From Scatophagus argus (lineage: Eukaryota > Chordata > Actinopteri > Scatophagidae), in contig NC_058513.1 in the NCBI RefSeq assembly GCF_020382885.2, positions 10,325,774 to 10,389,773 on the forward strand: a stretch of DNA of 64,000 nt, read 5' to 3'. Positions 11,305 through 35,600 of the stretch are shown here, piece by piece. Every line of letters starts with the position of its first letter. The first letter of the stretch is position 1. A program made the position numbers and the translations under genes. The notes beneath the pieces are model-generated. The model saw only the letters and a list, made by a program, of their open reading frames with translations, ran no database searches and was not told the origin of the DNA.

Positions 11305-13351
11305 ATGAAAATGGAGGAGGTTTCAATGTCCAGCCTGGACAACAGCAAGCTGGAGGTAGAGTAGAGTCAGGCCACTGTATGGGAACAGTAAAAGTGGCTT
11401 TGGAAATGCATATTGCATCTGCAGACTGTGGCTTGACTTGTCCCTGCTTGTCCCCCCCCCCTGCCAGGGCCTAGCTCAGGACATCCTGTCTGACCTGGTG
11501 GAGGATGCATGCCTGGGTCTTTGCTTCGAGGTCCACCGGGCCGTCAAGCAGGGCTATTTCTTCCTGGATGACACGGACCAAGAAAGCATGAGGGACTTTG
11601 GTGAGCACAAAGTGATTCTGTCTCCCTGCTGAATTAAAGCTGCCAACCTTATCTCAGAGTATTGAACAATTCATTGGTGTTATATTAAGGACTCTAGGTA
11701 ATAAATAAAAGGCCAAAGAGCAACGGTGCATCCAGGAAATAAAATCTCTGTAAGCCGACAGGAGGTTTGTGTATTGTGACCTCCATAACTGTTCCACATT
11801 CCTTGTATTATTGAGGAAAACACTCAATCACCTGCTTTGCACTTCCAGAAATTGTGGACCAGCCGGGATTGGATGTGTTTGGCCAGGTGTACAACCAGTG
11901 GAAAAACAAGGAGTGTGTGTGTCCCAACTGCAGCCGAAGCATTGCAGCCTCACGCTTTGCCCCACACCTGGAGAAATGTCTCGGAATGGGACGCAACAGC
12001 AGCCGCATAGCCAACCGCAGGTAAAACGTCCAACTCTCACCGCAAGTTTTCTTCACTGATTTTGACTGCATACTGTACTGATGCTCACCCTCTGCTTTGT
12101 CCCGTAAGCTCGTTACAATTCATCCTCCTGACCTGAGCGTGATAATTAAGACAGGCACGATATTCGAAGCATATGAGTTGTGGTTCAGTGAGATACTAAA
12201 TTAAAAAAACATCTTTTGAAAATGGCTTAAGGTTATTTGTTTTATAATCCATTGCAGTGAGCAATGCTGAGTCATTGTGTGTGTGTGTGTGTGTGTCACG
12301 TCTTTTCTGTTTTCCAGAATAGTCACCGGTAACAACACGAACAACAAATCAGAGAGTGACCAAGAGGATAACGATGATGTGAATGATAATGACTGGTCTT
12401 ATGGAGCAGAAAAGAAAGGTGATGTACTGATGCTACTTTTTTTGTGATAATGAATGTTGATTGCGACACCTGAATTAAGTTGGACATGTGGAAAATTGTT
12501 GCACTCTGAAATTTTATGTCTTTTTTTTGCAGCCAAGAAAAGGAAATCTGATAAGGTACTTTCTATTTTTGTCATAAACCCGTACTTGTTCATATAACCA
12601 TCTTTGGGAGCATTATAATGTTTTAGTCTCACCATCATTCATTCATGTATATGACCACATCACATGGAGGTTATTACTTGTTATTACTGATTTGTCCACT
12701 CAACAAAAACATGTTTTCTTCTTCCACTTCAGAATCCAAACTCACCTAGAAGATCCAAATCATTCAAGCATAAGAACAGTAAGTGGAAATGAATCCCGCA
12801 GCTTCTTATTCTTGTCTTCTTTACAGTTTGGTTAGACTGTACCAAGAAATCTTACTTAAAAAAGTCTTTGTTGGTGATATGATGATCATTTAAGAAACAA
12901 CATAAAATGTAGGACATTTACATCAGAGTAAATAGTATAAAATTATGCACTCCTTAGTTTTATTTTATTAGGGAGAGTATTTCTATTATGATTATTATAT
13001 TGCTACAGCATATTGCTGCTTAAACAGTTAAATAAGCTGCTGTTAAATTTGTGTGTTATGTCTCAGAAAACTTCCACCGTATCAAATGTCAGTTCCAACC
13101 ACTTTTAAAATAAATATATTTAACAAATTCCTGTCTAGTGCCTCTAGATTTAATTGTTGGATTTTAAAGCCAGTCTGACTTTGCGTCAATATTGTTTTGA
13201 ATATCTGTTTCCAAATCATCTGGTGGCATCCAACCTCTTTTTTTAAATTTATCTTTCTTTAATTCCCTTAGACATGATGGGCCCCAGACGCCGCATGGAC
13301 AACCAGGAAAGCCCGCGCATGCTGATGAAAGACGAGGCATTCCCTCAATAA
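11305..13351 (+). CDS. atxn7l3: Ataxin-7-like 3 (SAGA DUB module, Sgf11 family), short form without SCA7 domain
   Basis: Seven coding exons: 11305-11355, 11468-11600, 11849-12020, 12318-12418, 12533-12555, 12733-12778, 13272-13351, giving 201 aa with every phase matching. ATXN7L3 anchors and activates the ubiquitin protease USP22 on SAGA, which removes ubiquitin from histones H2A and H2B. Visible parts: the N-terminal Sgf11 helix ([28 protein letters not shown]); the Sgf11 zinc finger [22 protein letters not shown], with its Cys-X2-Cys ... His-X3-Cys ligands; an acidic linker ([17 protein letters not shown]); and a basic NLS-like run ([17 protein letters not shown]). Human ATXN7L3 (about 347 aa) continues into an SCA7 zinc-binding domain. 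Here the last exon instead encodes a short tail beginning [12 protein letters not shown] and ending KDEAFPQ. No SCA7-like sequence was seen in the final intron or downstream. It is either a domain-loss ohnolog or an isoform. Confidence 0.88.
12276..12296. repeat. GT dinucleotide repeat in atxn7l3 intron
   Basis: About ten TG units directly precede the acceptor of atxn7l3 exon 4. The run ends about 20 nt before the AG and lies beside its polypyrimidine tract. Confidence 0.8.
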
Positions 13352-14239
13352 CACACTCAACCACGAACACACACATACACACACACGGGAAGACCAATGA
13401 GACATCACCCTCCGTTCTGTATGTTGTGAAATCAATGGACGTTGATGTTATAGGTGACATTTATGGCGTTTTGCTGCTCTGCAGAAGCAGTCCAGACCTC
13501 CCACTGTATACTTGACAGATTTTTTTTTTCCTTTCACAAAATCATTGTACCAACACTCGTGTTTTTCCTTTTGTGTAGTTAATTTTGTTTCTGAAGTTTT
13601 TTTGTTTTTTTTTTGCTGGAGTCCAAAATAATGAATATCACCATATACGATACAGCTGCACAGAGGTAGATTCTGGTGTAATTCATTCAGTGACCAGGCA
13701 GAGGCAGCTGTGTGAAGAGTGAAAGTGTGCACATACAGTATTTTGTTTCTTTTAAAATACAGAAATTATTAGCCATTAGGTGTACTTATATTTCCTCGCC
13801 TTTTTAAAATCTCATTCTTTAAAAAAAAAAATCAAACAAAATAATAATAATGTCAAAGACAATCATTACTAATGGTTTGTCTATTATTTTCACATACAGC
13901 ATCAGACTCATAGCTCTCCAGTTGAATTACAGTAACAGTGTGTGTGAGAGAGAAGTGACTCTGTTTGCCATTCACCTGTGGAAACTTGGTTTAAAAATGT
14001 TCTGTCTCAGTCAATGAACCTCTAATTGTACAAGCAGGTATTTGCTGCAGAAAAACAAGTTTGTTTTGTTTCATTTTTGGTGGATAGATCGGCTTGTTTT
14101 CTAGCATTCAAAAATGTCTTTGTATCATGTGTTTACATTGTAAAGGGTTACATATATCCTTGGTGTGAAGTGATAGTGTAAATATTCCAATAGTTGAATT
14201 GCTGCTATCATGGCTCGGTTTATTTCATCTGTCTAGCAT

Positions 14240-14245
14240 AATAAA
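14240..14245 (+). terminator. Candidate poly(A) signal of atxn7l3
   Basis: AATAAA lies about 890 nt after the stop, in an AT-rich 3' UTR. From there to about 15700 I see only AT-rich spacer with no convincing coding frame or RNA gene; the smarcd2 5' region follows. Confidence 0.5.
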
Positions 14246-15811
14246 TGATTTGTTACCTGTTGTTATGGCTTGTGTTGACTTTTTAACACTGAATATGGGT
14301 TTCAAGGGAGACCAAGAAAAACCTCAATGACCCTGTTCAACTAGTTAACAAGTCAAGACCAAATGACCAGCAGGGGAGGCTGTTGATCAAATGAGGAGGT
14401 TTGGACATGTTTCAGTTTTCATTATCTTAGTACACCAATTGTACAAAACATTACACGTTACTTGGCAAAAGTCTTTTTTTTCCAATAATGCACTGCTGTA
14501 ATCTCATTCTTGAGTTCAGTTGGAGACTTTAATCAGAGTATGTTGTTCTGCAATAAGTTCCCAGAATTGACAGTTATACCGCCTTCCAGTGCTCTTCTTA
14601 AACTGACATTTTGGACAAGTTTTTTTTTAGTTTAGTTATGAGGCATTTTGGTATTCAAACATTATGCCTTATATCCCATTACGTTTCTTCTACAGCTGTA
14701 GTTACTTGTTATTTTTGATTAAAATTTTCTGTTACAAAAAGAAATCATGATGATAAGTGTAGTACACTGTTGATTTTATCTTGTTAAAGATAAAATCATT
14801 GGTTCTCAATGGTTTTGGCGGTTATGTCTCCCTGTCATGTTTCAGAGTTCTAATTTTTTTCCCTTTACACCATTAATCACATCAAGTATTATTTCATATG
14901 TAGGCCTGTTGCTTGCAATGGAGTATTTTTATATTAATGTACCCTTTTGGTACTTAAACTTATGTAAAGGATCTGAGTAGGCCTGCTTTCTTCCACCACT
15001 GGGTGTAACCACAGGGGAGATAGAGTGCATGGACAATAGCAGATGGATAGTACAGTGACAAAAGGGCCCAGTAGCCAACTGTCGCCAACAGTTTAATTAA
15101 ACCATACTGTCAAGTCAACTTATTTCCTTTAAGTCAGGTGGTACTGACTGCAGTTAGGACAATTTTGTGTAAAATGACAAGAATGACAAAATGCCATCAT
15201 GCACACTGCATGATGCAGCAATGCCCCGAAATATCACATCTTAGAACTTAGAAAATACTTTACTTTAATGAGACACACAATACAAAAACACTATCATGTT
15301 CTTGTGAGTTTAGGCGGTTAATGGGCGGAAGAATTTGTAATTTCCGACATCTTTGAATGCAGCATTTTACGTTGCGTGTAGGCAGTTAAGCTACAAGAAT
15401 ACTTGGTATCGCTTTAGACACTCAGTTTGTCTTAAGTAAGTCAGGCGATATCATGCTTTTCATTAGCCTCACGGTAAAATAGCTGGTAGTCATGGATTCT
15501 AAGACTTGAGAACAAAGGCAGGGGATGACAAACAACAGCTACCATTCGGTCTCCAGAAAACAAGCAATTGTGGGCAGAAGCAAATCCCGGAACTTGAAAC
15601 GATAGGATACGAGCTAACATTAGCTAGCTTTTTGTTGACAGTGTCCTTGCTGTCAAACCAGAAGCAGACCTCATTTAACCTAACTGCAGTTACCTAGCTA
15701 GCCACGCTCGGACTGGTGCCAGTGAGCTTCATTTAGTAGCTTGCTAGACTTGTGCTGGACCGAAATTTGGTAGAAGTTTCCGTTACTTTTAACCACTTGT
15801 GGATCTAGAAG

Positions 15812-23084
<7,273 letters not shown>

Positions 23085-24269
23085 AGACATATTCCACAGC
23101 CAACTTAAATTAGCTCATCAAATGCTTGTGTTTACTCAATTGAAATTGGAATTATCTAACAAAGAAATAAGCAAATTTTTCATGCTGTCATGAACCAGCT
23201 TCCGTGTGGGAAACATATCTTTTCTGTCCCATACTTAATAGTTCTAGAATCTACAAAACTATATGGGACCAAAGTAATGATTAACATGTCATTAATAATG
23301 TTTGCCTTGCTTTTGTCATTTTGAGCCTGTTCAAGTAATCTTTGTCTTGTTTGTAATACTTTTGTTTCTGGTACAATATGCTTAAAACACTTGAAGCATT
23401 GGTGCTGTCCATCATCACATCATGTGTTTTTTTTTTGTTTGTTTGTTTTATTTTGAAAGGGTGTTTACCTTCACATTTTAAAGCCATAATCTTTGGAAAG
23501 GAACAGTCTGATAACATCTCAATGAAAAATATACTCAGAAACTAAGGATTATATTCCACAAAACTGTTGGAACTCTTGAAGATGTGTTGTTACTTAGATG
23601 GGAACTAGTAAGAAACTTTTTATGCTAACAATTTTACAAGTTTATTCTCTGTTTTTTTTTTTTGTATGTAAATAGGTGGATATGCCATTTAAAATTAAAC
23701 CTTTCCTGACAGTGTAAGAAGGCAGGAGTTCCGGGAAAGTGCTACTTCTGGGAAAGACTGAGCTCCGTATTTGTACAAGGATAAGAGTCCACTATGTCCA
23801 GCTGTCATTCAGCAGCTTGGTTGTAATTCTTGAATGTTTACAGGCTTTTTTCATTTGTTTGTGGAGGTTTTTTCCATTGTTTTAATGAAAGGAAGAGTAA
23901 CTGTGGCAGGCTCTCTGGATTGAAGGATCCATGCCTCCCAAGAAGGTTAACCGGTATTAATAAAAAAGGAATGCAGCTATAGTGTGTTAACTAAACAATG
24001 CACCAAATAATTATGTACATATTTAGTTTCATGAGTTAACTTTTCGTTGAAATGCTGGTTTTGTTATGGTTTTGCATGAGATGATCTGAATTTCCTTAAA
24101 CATTCCATGTTAACAGAAATCGCTGTGCCAAAATTTTTGTGAAGAAGGCACTTGAATTTCAAGAAATGTGTGTACAAATATGTTTTGTACAGCTTCTTTG
24201 TAAAATGCTTGCATGTTGTGCATCAATCAAAAGCCTTTATATTTTATACATTTGGAGATTTTTTTTTAC

Positions 24270-24275
24270 AATAAA
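24270..24275 (+). terminator. Candidate poly(A) signal of smarcd2
   Basis: AATAAA lies about 1.19 kb after the stop and is followed by T-rich sequence. The stretch 23085-24270 reads as 3' UTR with no other gene seen. Confidence 0.55.
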
Positions 24276-24347
24276 TATACTTTAAAAAATTTAGTTTTTC
24301 TGTATTTTTTTCATAATTTTTCAATGAATGAAAAGCAACAATATCAG

Positions 24348-24365
24348 TATATATATATATATATT
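24348..24365. repeat. AT dinucleotide repeat
   Basis: A TATATATA run lies between the smarcd2 3' end and the psmc5 promoter region. Confidence 0.7.
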
Positions 24366-24789
24366 TCCCACACTGTGATTAGAAACTAATGGTTAGCTGG
24401 GATCATGCCGTGAGCGTGCATGCTGGGGCTGGTCGAAGAGCTTGTGTGTTAAGTCCTGAGAGCGGCAGTTTCAACAGGTATGACTGGTTTTATATCAGCT
24501 TAGTTGTGTTGTCTCAGTCAACAGCCAACCTGCACTGTTGATTGTATGCTGACAATGGTACAAAGCAAGGATGTCACCTGGGGCCAAGTTTAATGTTGAA
24601 TTTATTTTGTTCATGAATGGCATTCATGTCTTTATGGCAAAAAACTAAGCTTTGAAACTCAATGAGCATTATAATGAAGATTAATGAAGACATTAAGAAA
24701 ATGGCTACATAGAAGCGACTCTGAGAGCTAAACAACCACTAAACTAAACCACTCGACCTAAATTGGGACCGAAAAATAATGTGTACTTA

Positions 24790-24899
24790 TTAAACAAGGC
24801 TACAGGTGGCGATGTGCGTATAAATCCTTTATTAAAACCTCGAAGAAGAAGTCTTCCGGAAATACGCCTTCTCCACAAACGGATATAGAAAATTCCAAG
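24790..24899 (+). promoter_or_regulatory. Putative psmc5 promoter and 5' UTR
   Basis: This stretch lies directly before the psmc5 ATG. It contains a palindromic ETS-type core CTTCCGGAA (24853-24861), typical of TATA-less housekeeping promoters. Function is inferred from position and motif. Confidence 0.4.
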
Positions 24900-29025
<4,126 letters not shown>

Positions 29026-29163
29026 AACAACTCTGTGTATTCTTGCACACACTGCAACCACATATGTATATTTTCCTTCTTTTGTTTATGGTTTGGTTTA
29101 TGATTGTTACACAACTCATTCTAAAGTAAATGGTTTTCCCCAAATAATACTGGATGGCTCACA

Positions 29164-29169
29164 TTTATT
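29164..29169 (-). terminator. Candidate poly(A) signal of mpp3 (minus strand)
   Basis: TTTATT on the + strand reads AATAAA on the minus strand, 516 nt past the mpp3 stop. It lies only about 140 bp beyond the psmc5 stop, so the two convergent 3' UTRs probably meet or overlap. No canonical + strand AATAAA for psmc5 was found between 29026 and 29684, and I see no other gene in that gap. Confidence 0.4.
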
Positions 29170-29684
29170 TCCTAGGTAATTAATTACTTTCAAATAGCAG
29201 TACCAACACACAAACATGTTTTTACTCTTTTTTTTTAATTCTTATTTAAAGTCAGGTAACACTAACTAACTAAGTACAGTCTCCACCATGAGGAGATAAC
29301 CTGCAGATGTATTCGTTATAAGTTAAAATGCTGGATATGGCACTTCACATTATAGCTGCTATGACAGTAGGCATCTCACATGACTGATCATACAGGGTGC
29401 AGATCTTTGATTACAGCTTGCTTTAAGAACTTTGTACTACATGCCTGTCGGAGCTGTTAGACTGCCATTGTACAGTTTAGATATACTGTATAACATGTTA
29501 CACTCAAGAATTGAAAACAGAAATGTGTACTTGATGTTCAGACTGAAAATAAGCAGCTCTTAGATGTTTTAGGGTACTGACTTCACTCAGCCATCTAGCA
29601 TTTGTGGAGTGGTTAGTCCGGCAGTAAACACTGGATCACCCCCAACAGTGTTCCACTTATCCAACTTGAGCTCAGATAAGCAGG

Positions 29685-32600
29685 TTAGCGCTTCACCCAA
29701 GACACAGGCACCCACTGAGGCTCCATCTGCACCCTCTCCAGTACAACCTGGAGCTCAGCTAAGGCACTGGCTGGGTCGTCCTTCACCAAGACGTAGTCCA
29801 CCCAATGGCCGTAATGTTCATCCATCCGCTCAGCCGACTGTTTCATTTCCTGAAGATCCTCCTCCTAAGTCAGTACACGGAAAGAGAAATGGCGAGTCAG
29901 AGCAGCACATGGGTGAAAAAACACTTGAATTTTTAGCATGAAGTTACGGTTTGTTTAAATGACTGATTTCTGCAAAGGCTGCATAAGACATAATGAAGTA
30001 GTTCTGTTTGTCAAGGTATTCACATTTCCTGTGGACAGAGTTTTCATGTAACTCACCGTGATTCCTAAGCTGAGGGAGGAAGAGGATCCAAGTGGCTTCT
30101 TTTGACTGTCACAGATACGAGGCCTTACACAGATGACATATGGTTTGAACTCGGCAGTACGCAAAGTCTTCAGCACCTGAATGTGGGGGAAAAAATCATC
30201 CATTTCAACAGACAGCTGGGGCAGCTTATATGGTTAAAAACATTTAAAGGTTTTTATGACTTTGAGATTGTTGTTAAATGTTAGGTCTTCTATTTGCACT
30301 GTCAGTAAATACTCTCAACCTGACCAGAGAACCACAAGTGGGGAAGAAAAATCAGGAGACAAAAGCCAATAGCTGATTTACCAGAGTCTGAAAGCACCTT
30401 TCAGTTGACAGTAAACCGAATGCTCTGCTTTGTACACTGAATCTCAATTTAGTCGTGCTTTAAGTGACAAGTAAAATCTTTACAACTCAAATTCAACTGT
30501 CTGTTTAGTGGTGCTCAAAAACCTGGAACATACAGCTTCTATTCTGCACTATTTCACGGAAAGTTATTTTATCCATCCATTTTCTATACCGCTTATCAGT
30601 CAGGATCGCGGGGGAGCTGCAGCCTATCCCAGCTGACTACGGGCGAGAGGCGGGGTTCACCCTGGACTGGTGGCCAATCAATCGCAGGGCCGTTATTTTA
30701 TTTAAAAGTTATTTATTTATCACAGATAAAATGTAAAAATCTCAGTGTGACAATCAGAATCAGAATTCCCTTTCCTTATTTCTGATTCTGACAAGACATG
30801 TAGGTGACAAATGCAAAAAAATGTTTTTTTTTCACGATATTGATAATTGGTTTAATAATGGCAGATACTAATATATCCAAAAAGGAGGTATCAATTAAAA
30901 TCCTTGTTCTTTAAATCAAATGTTTAACATCTGATCCTGTGTCTGTCACAAGGTTCTTGCACACGTATGGAATTAAAAGCACAGAGACTTGCCAGGTAAG
31001 GCAAACCATGTCTTTGGTTGGTAATGCATCCGGCATGTGTCAGTGTAGGGACTCACCTCTGGTTGCACATCCACCAGACAGACCTTGTTTTGATCCAAAA
31101 TTCTGTGAATGGACTCCAAACTGGTGCCATACAGATTATCCTTATATTCCCCATATTCAATAAATCTGCAGAAATACAACATCATGAATTAGTCCAAAAA
31201 TTGCAGGTGAACAGCTGAACTGAGGGTCCACTTCACAAATTCCCTGGTGATAGCCTTAGTGTTCTTCTTAAATATGATGTAAACCATTTATAGGTTCATG
31301 AGATTTAATAACTAGTATTTAGTGTCCAATACTCACTTGCCATTCTGGACGTCTGCCTCAAAGGCTGCTTTAGTGACGAAGTGGTACTCAACTCCTTCTC
31401 TCTCTTGACACTTCCTGGCTCGAGTGGTGTCTTCAGGCCACATGTTCACGCACAGCCAGCAGGACGAGAGGCAGGTACAAGAAAAGATAATTACCACGCA
31501 TTTGTATGTTTTTGGGGTAACATTTTCTAAGGTTACAAAACGCATGCATAAATAATGCATGAATCATGATGATTCAAGACTAGTCAGTCTCACTGGAAGC
31601 AGAACAGCACACGTCCTCAGTGAGACACGAAGCTGGTAGTCAGATGCAGACGTCAAGCACAGGCCTGAAATTATCTTTATGTAACTGAATTCTGGCTAAT
31701 CTGATGCATTAACTAATCAAACTCCTACTGACTTGATCATATTTTTTATGGTGAGCAACAGGAATACATGATACATTCTGCATTAAATCATCATGCATTA
31801 TTTATGCGTTATTTAAGTTTGTGATTTGAACTTCATTGTCACTGTATTTTTTCATAAACTAGTGATGAACAAAACATCTAATCCATCTCAAATGCAAGAT
31901 AAAGTAAAACTGGTACAAATGTTGTCACACAGGATATAAACATACACGGGGTGACAATGTGTGCAATAGTTGATCAATCATATTTAAATAGATCCTAACA
32001 GGTGCCCAAATGAACAACATCTAAACCACAGACACCATAAAAACAAAATGCTAAAAGCCAAACAGAAAGTATTAAAAAAGCGAAAAAGACTCACGAGGCA
32101 CAGCCAAACCGTAACGCCGAGGGTTTTCAGCGATCACCTTCTGTTTGAGCTCACTGATGCGAGCTCCCAGGGAACCTGTGACCATACAATCACTGAATAA
32201 ATTATTGAAGAGGCAGCTATATGAGGTGATCGTGTGCTGAGGAAACACAGAAAACACCTGATTCCACTCTCTACAGTGCTCACATGTGGTAAAACCACAC
32301 TATTGGGAGAAATGCTTTGTAAGAGATGCAGGTCAATACATAAATGTCTTGTCCATAGTGAACGTACCGATCAGTACTATAAGACGAGGTCTTTCACCAG
32401 GGCGGGGCAGATACTGCGTTACTTCTTCATATATGAGGAACTCTGTGTGATTGGCTTCTGGAGTTTGAGGTTCTCCGGGAGAACCCTGGCGATCTTTCCT
32501 GAGGCGGAAACTTCTGCGCAGGCCAGCTGTGGTCAAAGATGTGCAAACGTAAGGCGGGCACATACCCTCTCAGAGTCTGCTGCAGATCACGTTTCCACTA

Positions 32601-35600
32601 TGATACCCTCACACTGACAAACACAAGTTAGATGCTCAATCAATTTCAAACTTCGCCCTGATTTAAAATCTTGTGCCATACATCACACAACACAGACACG
32701 CTGAACAACACCATTAGAAATCAGTGAAGAGTACCTGAGTAAAAATCCCATGAGAAAGCATGGCCACAGAAGGCAGGGGCTGCCTTACTCTTGGGAGAAA
32801 CTACAGCTCATATTAGACCATTTATTCAGCCAGCTTAAATCTCATCAACACAGTAGAAGTTTGGAAGCCATGCATGGTGTCTACCTCTTCACCAAACACA
32901 AGCAAAGCATCTTTAGCACGTAGTGTGAGGAGAGGCCATTTGAGAAGCGCAATGAGGTGCCACAAAGACACTGAGAAGCTCAGTGGCTGTAGCATACTGC
33001 ACACAAAAAGTCACAAGTTCTTACACACACACACACAGTGCTGAGCTGGTCTATACAAAGTGAGGGCATGAAGAACACCCACAACAAACAAACGGTCTTT
33101 TATCAATCCTGATGTGTTTAGGAATACAGAAAAACAGTGGCTGTTCAGCTAGAAGTTCATCTATTTTCACATCATTGTCCATCAAACTGATCAATTCAAA
33201 AATCTCAAGCTTTTGTTTCACTGTAGAGGTGTTTGATGCTGCTTACCAACTTTAATTTTAGGTTTATTTATTTGTGAATTAGTCAGCTGCTTTAACAAGA
33301 CTGCGTGGCTCTGTAAGGCTGGATTTAGCAGATAGAATTTAGCAGAATGCACCTTAAAGCAAAACTGACCTCTTTTAACTCTTAAATATCAACTGTGTGT
33401 TGACATTACACAACACACTATGTAATGAGTCACTATTATGCTTGTTCATGCTGAAAAGTAATGAAGGAACCACTTAATATATGAGCGTGTGTCTGTGGAT
33501 GAGATTTTATTAAGTTAATCTGCATGATGGAGTAAGATGTGGAAAATAATGTCCAGCTCTTTCAGGCTCAACAAACCCACAGAAGCACAGAGACATCAAG
33601 TCGATAAGAGTAGCCATGAAGCCTGATGTGCAAAGTGGTGACACTGTTAACGCAGCTGGGAGTGCATCAGTTAGATCAGGTCAGGTGTGAGAGAACAAGC
33701 TAATCTTTTCAGTGAATGGTTTTCCGCATTCAAAAGCGCAGAGGTGAATGGTTACATCTGGCACTGAACGCAGATTTTAAGCGTATACTTGTCCTAACCA
33801 TTCAGTGAAAACCTCAAGACTCGTTTCTAAAAGAAGTGATGGATTAGGGCGCAGGTTGAGCAGGAATGTGATGCTGCAGTGATTGGTGTAAACTCAGTGA
33901 CTGTGCCTTCTCACCTACGTTCTTCCCATTCAGAGAACCCTCGCTGTCACAGTCTTCTGTTGGACGACATGCAGGAAGAGAAGACGAGGTAAGACGAGCG
34001 AGGACAGGTTGATGTTGAGGTTAAATGCAGTAAATCAGAATTCCTTTATTTATCTCCGAGGGGAAATTCTTTAGCGCATGCAGTAATTACATTACTAAAA
34101 TGTTGTAAGTTGTAGAGGGAAAACCCATAGTTTGTGTTTTCTGAGTTTTAAGAGGGGTGCTGATAGAATTTCATTAAGAAATTCTGACCATGAAAACATG
34201 GCATCAGTGCAGGGATGAGGGTTTGTCCACATACCTCTCTCAGCACGATCATCTGAGGTTAGCAATGCAAGGAATGACACAAAGTATTACCATACAGTGA
34301 CAGAATATTACAACTGCTGTAGCTTACTGTAACAATGCCACTGCTCTGCTCCTAGTATACATGATTGTAATGTACATTTTCCCTTTAAACGTCAAAGCTG
34401 TCTTGCCCCAACTTATCTGCGAGTTGAAAGCAGCATTCCTGCTGTTTTTTAATCTTGGTGAGAGTTTGGGGTGTTTCGTTTTCACGCTGACAGAGCAAAT
34501 ACGAGAAAAGAAGGGATTTAGCCACCACCTGTTGTTTTTCAGACCACTTTATTTCATTCTACATTTAAATTGGATTAGGAAATGAAACGATGGGGGGATT
34601 AACCTCAGATTCCCTGTTCTCTTTTCATAATCTCTCTTTTATCCATCTCCTTGGCTAGATGAGATTTAGCCAATACAAACTGTATCTGTAAATCTAAGCT
34701 TCTTGTTCATTTATGGTTATACTGCAGGTTATGGGAAACAATTTTTGAGTACAGAAGTGAAATAGGCTTACATGTCGGTGTTTTGGGGGACACTGGGGCA
34801 GGAAAAAAACCCATTTTCATCCTGTACCTCAGGCGCCTGGGAATAATACAAAAAATAAATAAACAACAGAGGAAAGATTTAGTTTTGATCTGAAAATTAC
34901 AACCTAGTAAGACATTTTCAAATCCTACACACAGCAGACAATGTTTGTACAGTTGACTACCTCTCCTGGAACTGTGTGGAGGGGATAAGGGCAGCGCGCA
35001 GGTTACAGTCGCCCATCCTCTTGGCCTGCCACCAGGTGCTGTCCTCCTGGCTAACAACCTGAAGAATGTCCCCCCTCTTAAAAGGAAGTCCCGCCTCTTG
35101 GCACGGCGTGGCCTTGTCCTCATAGGGTGTGTAGTCGAACAAAGCCCGGAGGTAGACCTTTAGGGAACAGCAACACTGCATTAGCAAAGGAATAGTTTGA
35201 TCACTTGGGAAACAGGGTGATATTTCCCTTCCTGATGAGTTAGATGAGAAATTCATACCACCGTCAGTCTATTAAATATAAAGCTAGGGAAGCCAGTTAG
35301 TTTAACATAAAGAATGTAAACGGGAAGACTGCTAGGCTGTCTCTCCTCCACTCACTTCTCAAAACCCCCAATAAAACCTAATCAGTGTATTCTCCAGTTT
35401 TTGTACAGATTGAACACCTTCAGAAACTTTCTCCTTTTGGGGGTCTGTTTTTCACTTGTTTTTCAAGTGAGGCCATTCAGAACAGCTATAAATTCATTTG
35501 ATATACAGTGTGGTTGGACAACATGTCTTATCAAGTGACCGAGCATAACCCAGGCCTCAGGCGGGATGGTTTAGAGCCTTTAAGCTAAAACAAGCTAATG

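Noticed and set aside
24790-24840. GGTGGCGA resembling the yeast proteasome-associated control element upstream of psmc5
   Set aside because: That element works in yeast through Rpn4, which vertebrates lack. A single short match here is most likely chance.
29609-29941. 110-aa + strand Pro/Ser-rich ORF
   Set aside because: Antisense of the last mpp3 exon, which closes the guanylate-kinase-like domain with the family C-terminus WVPVSWV.
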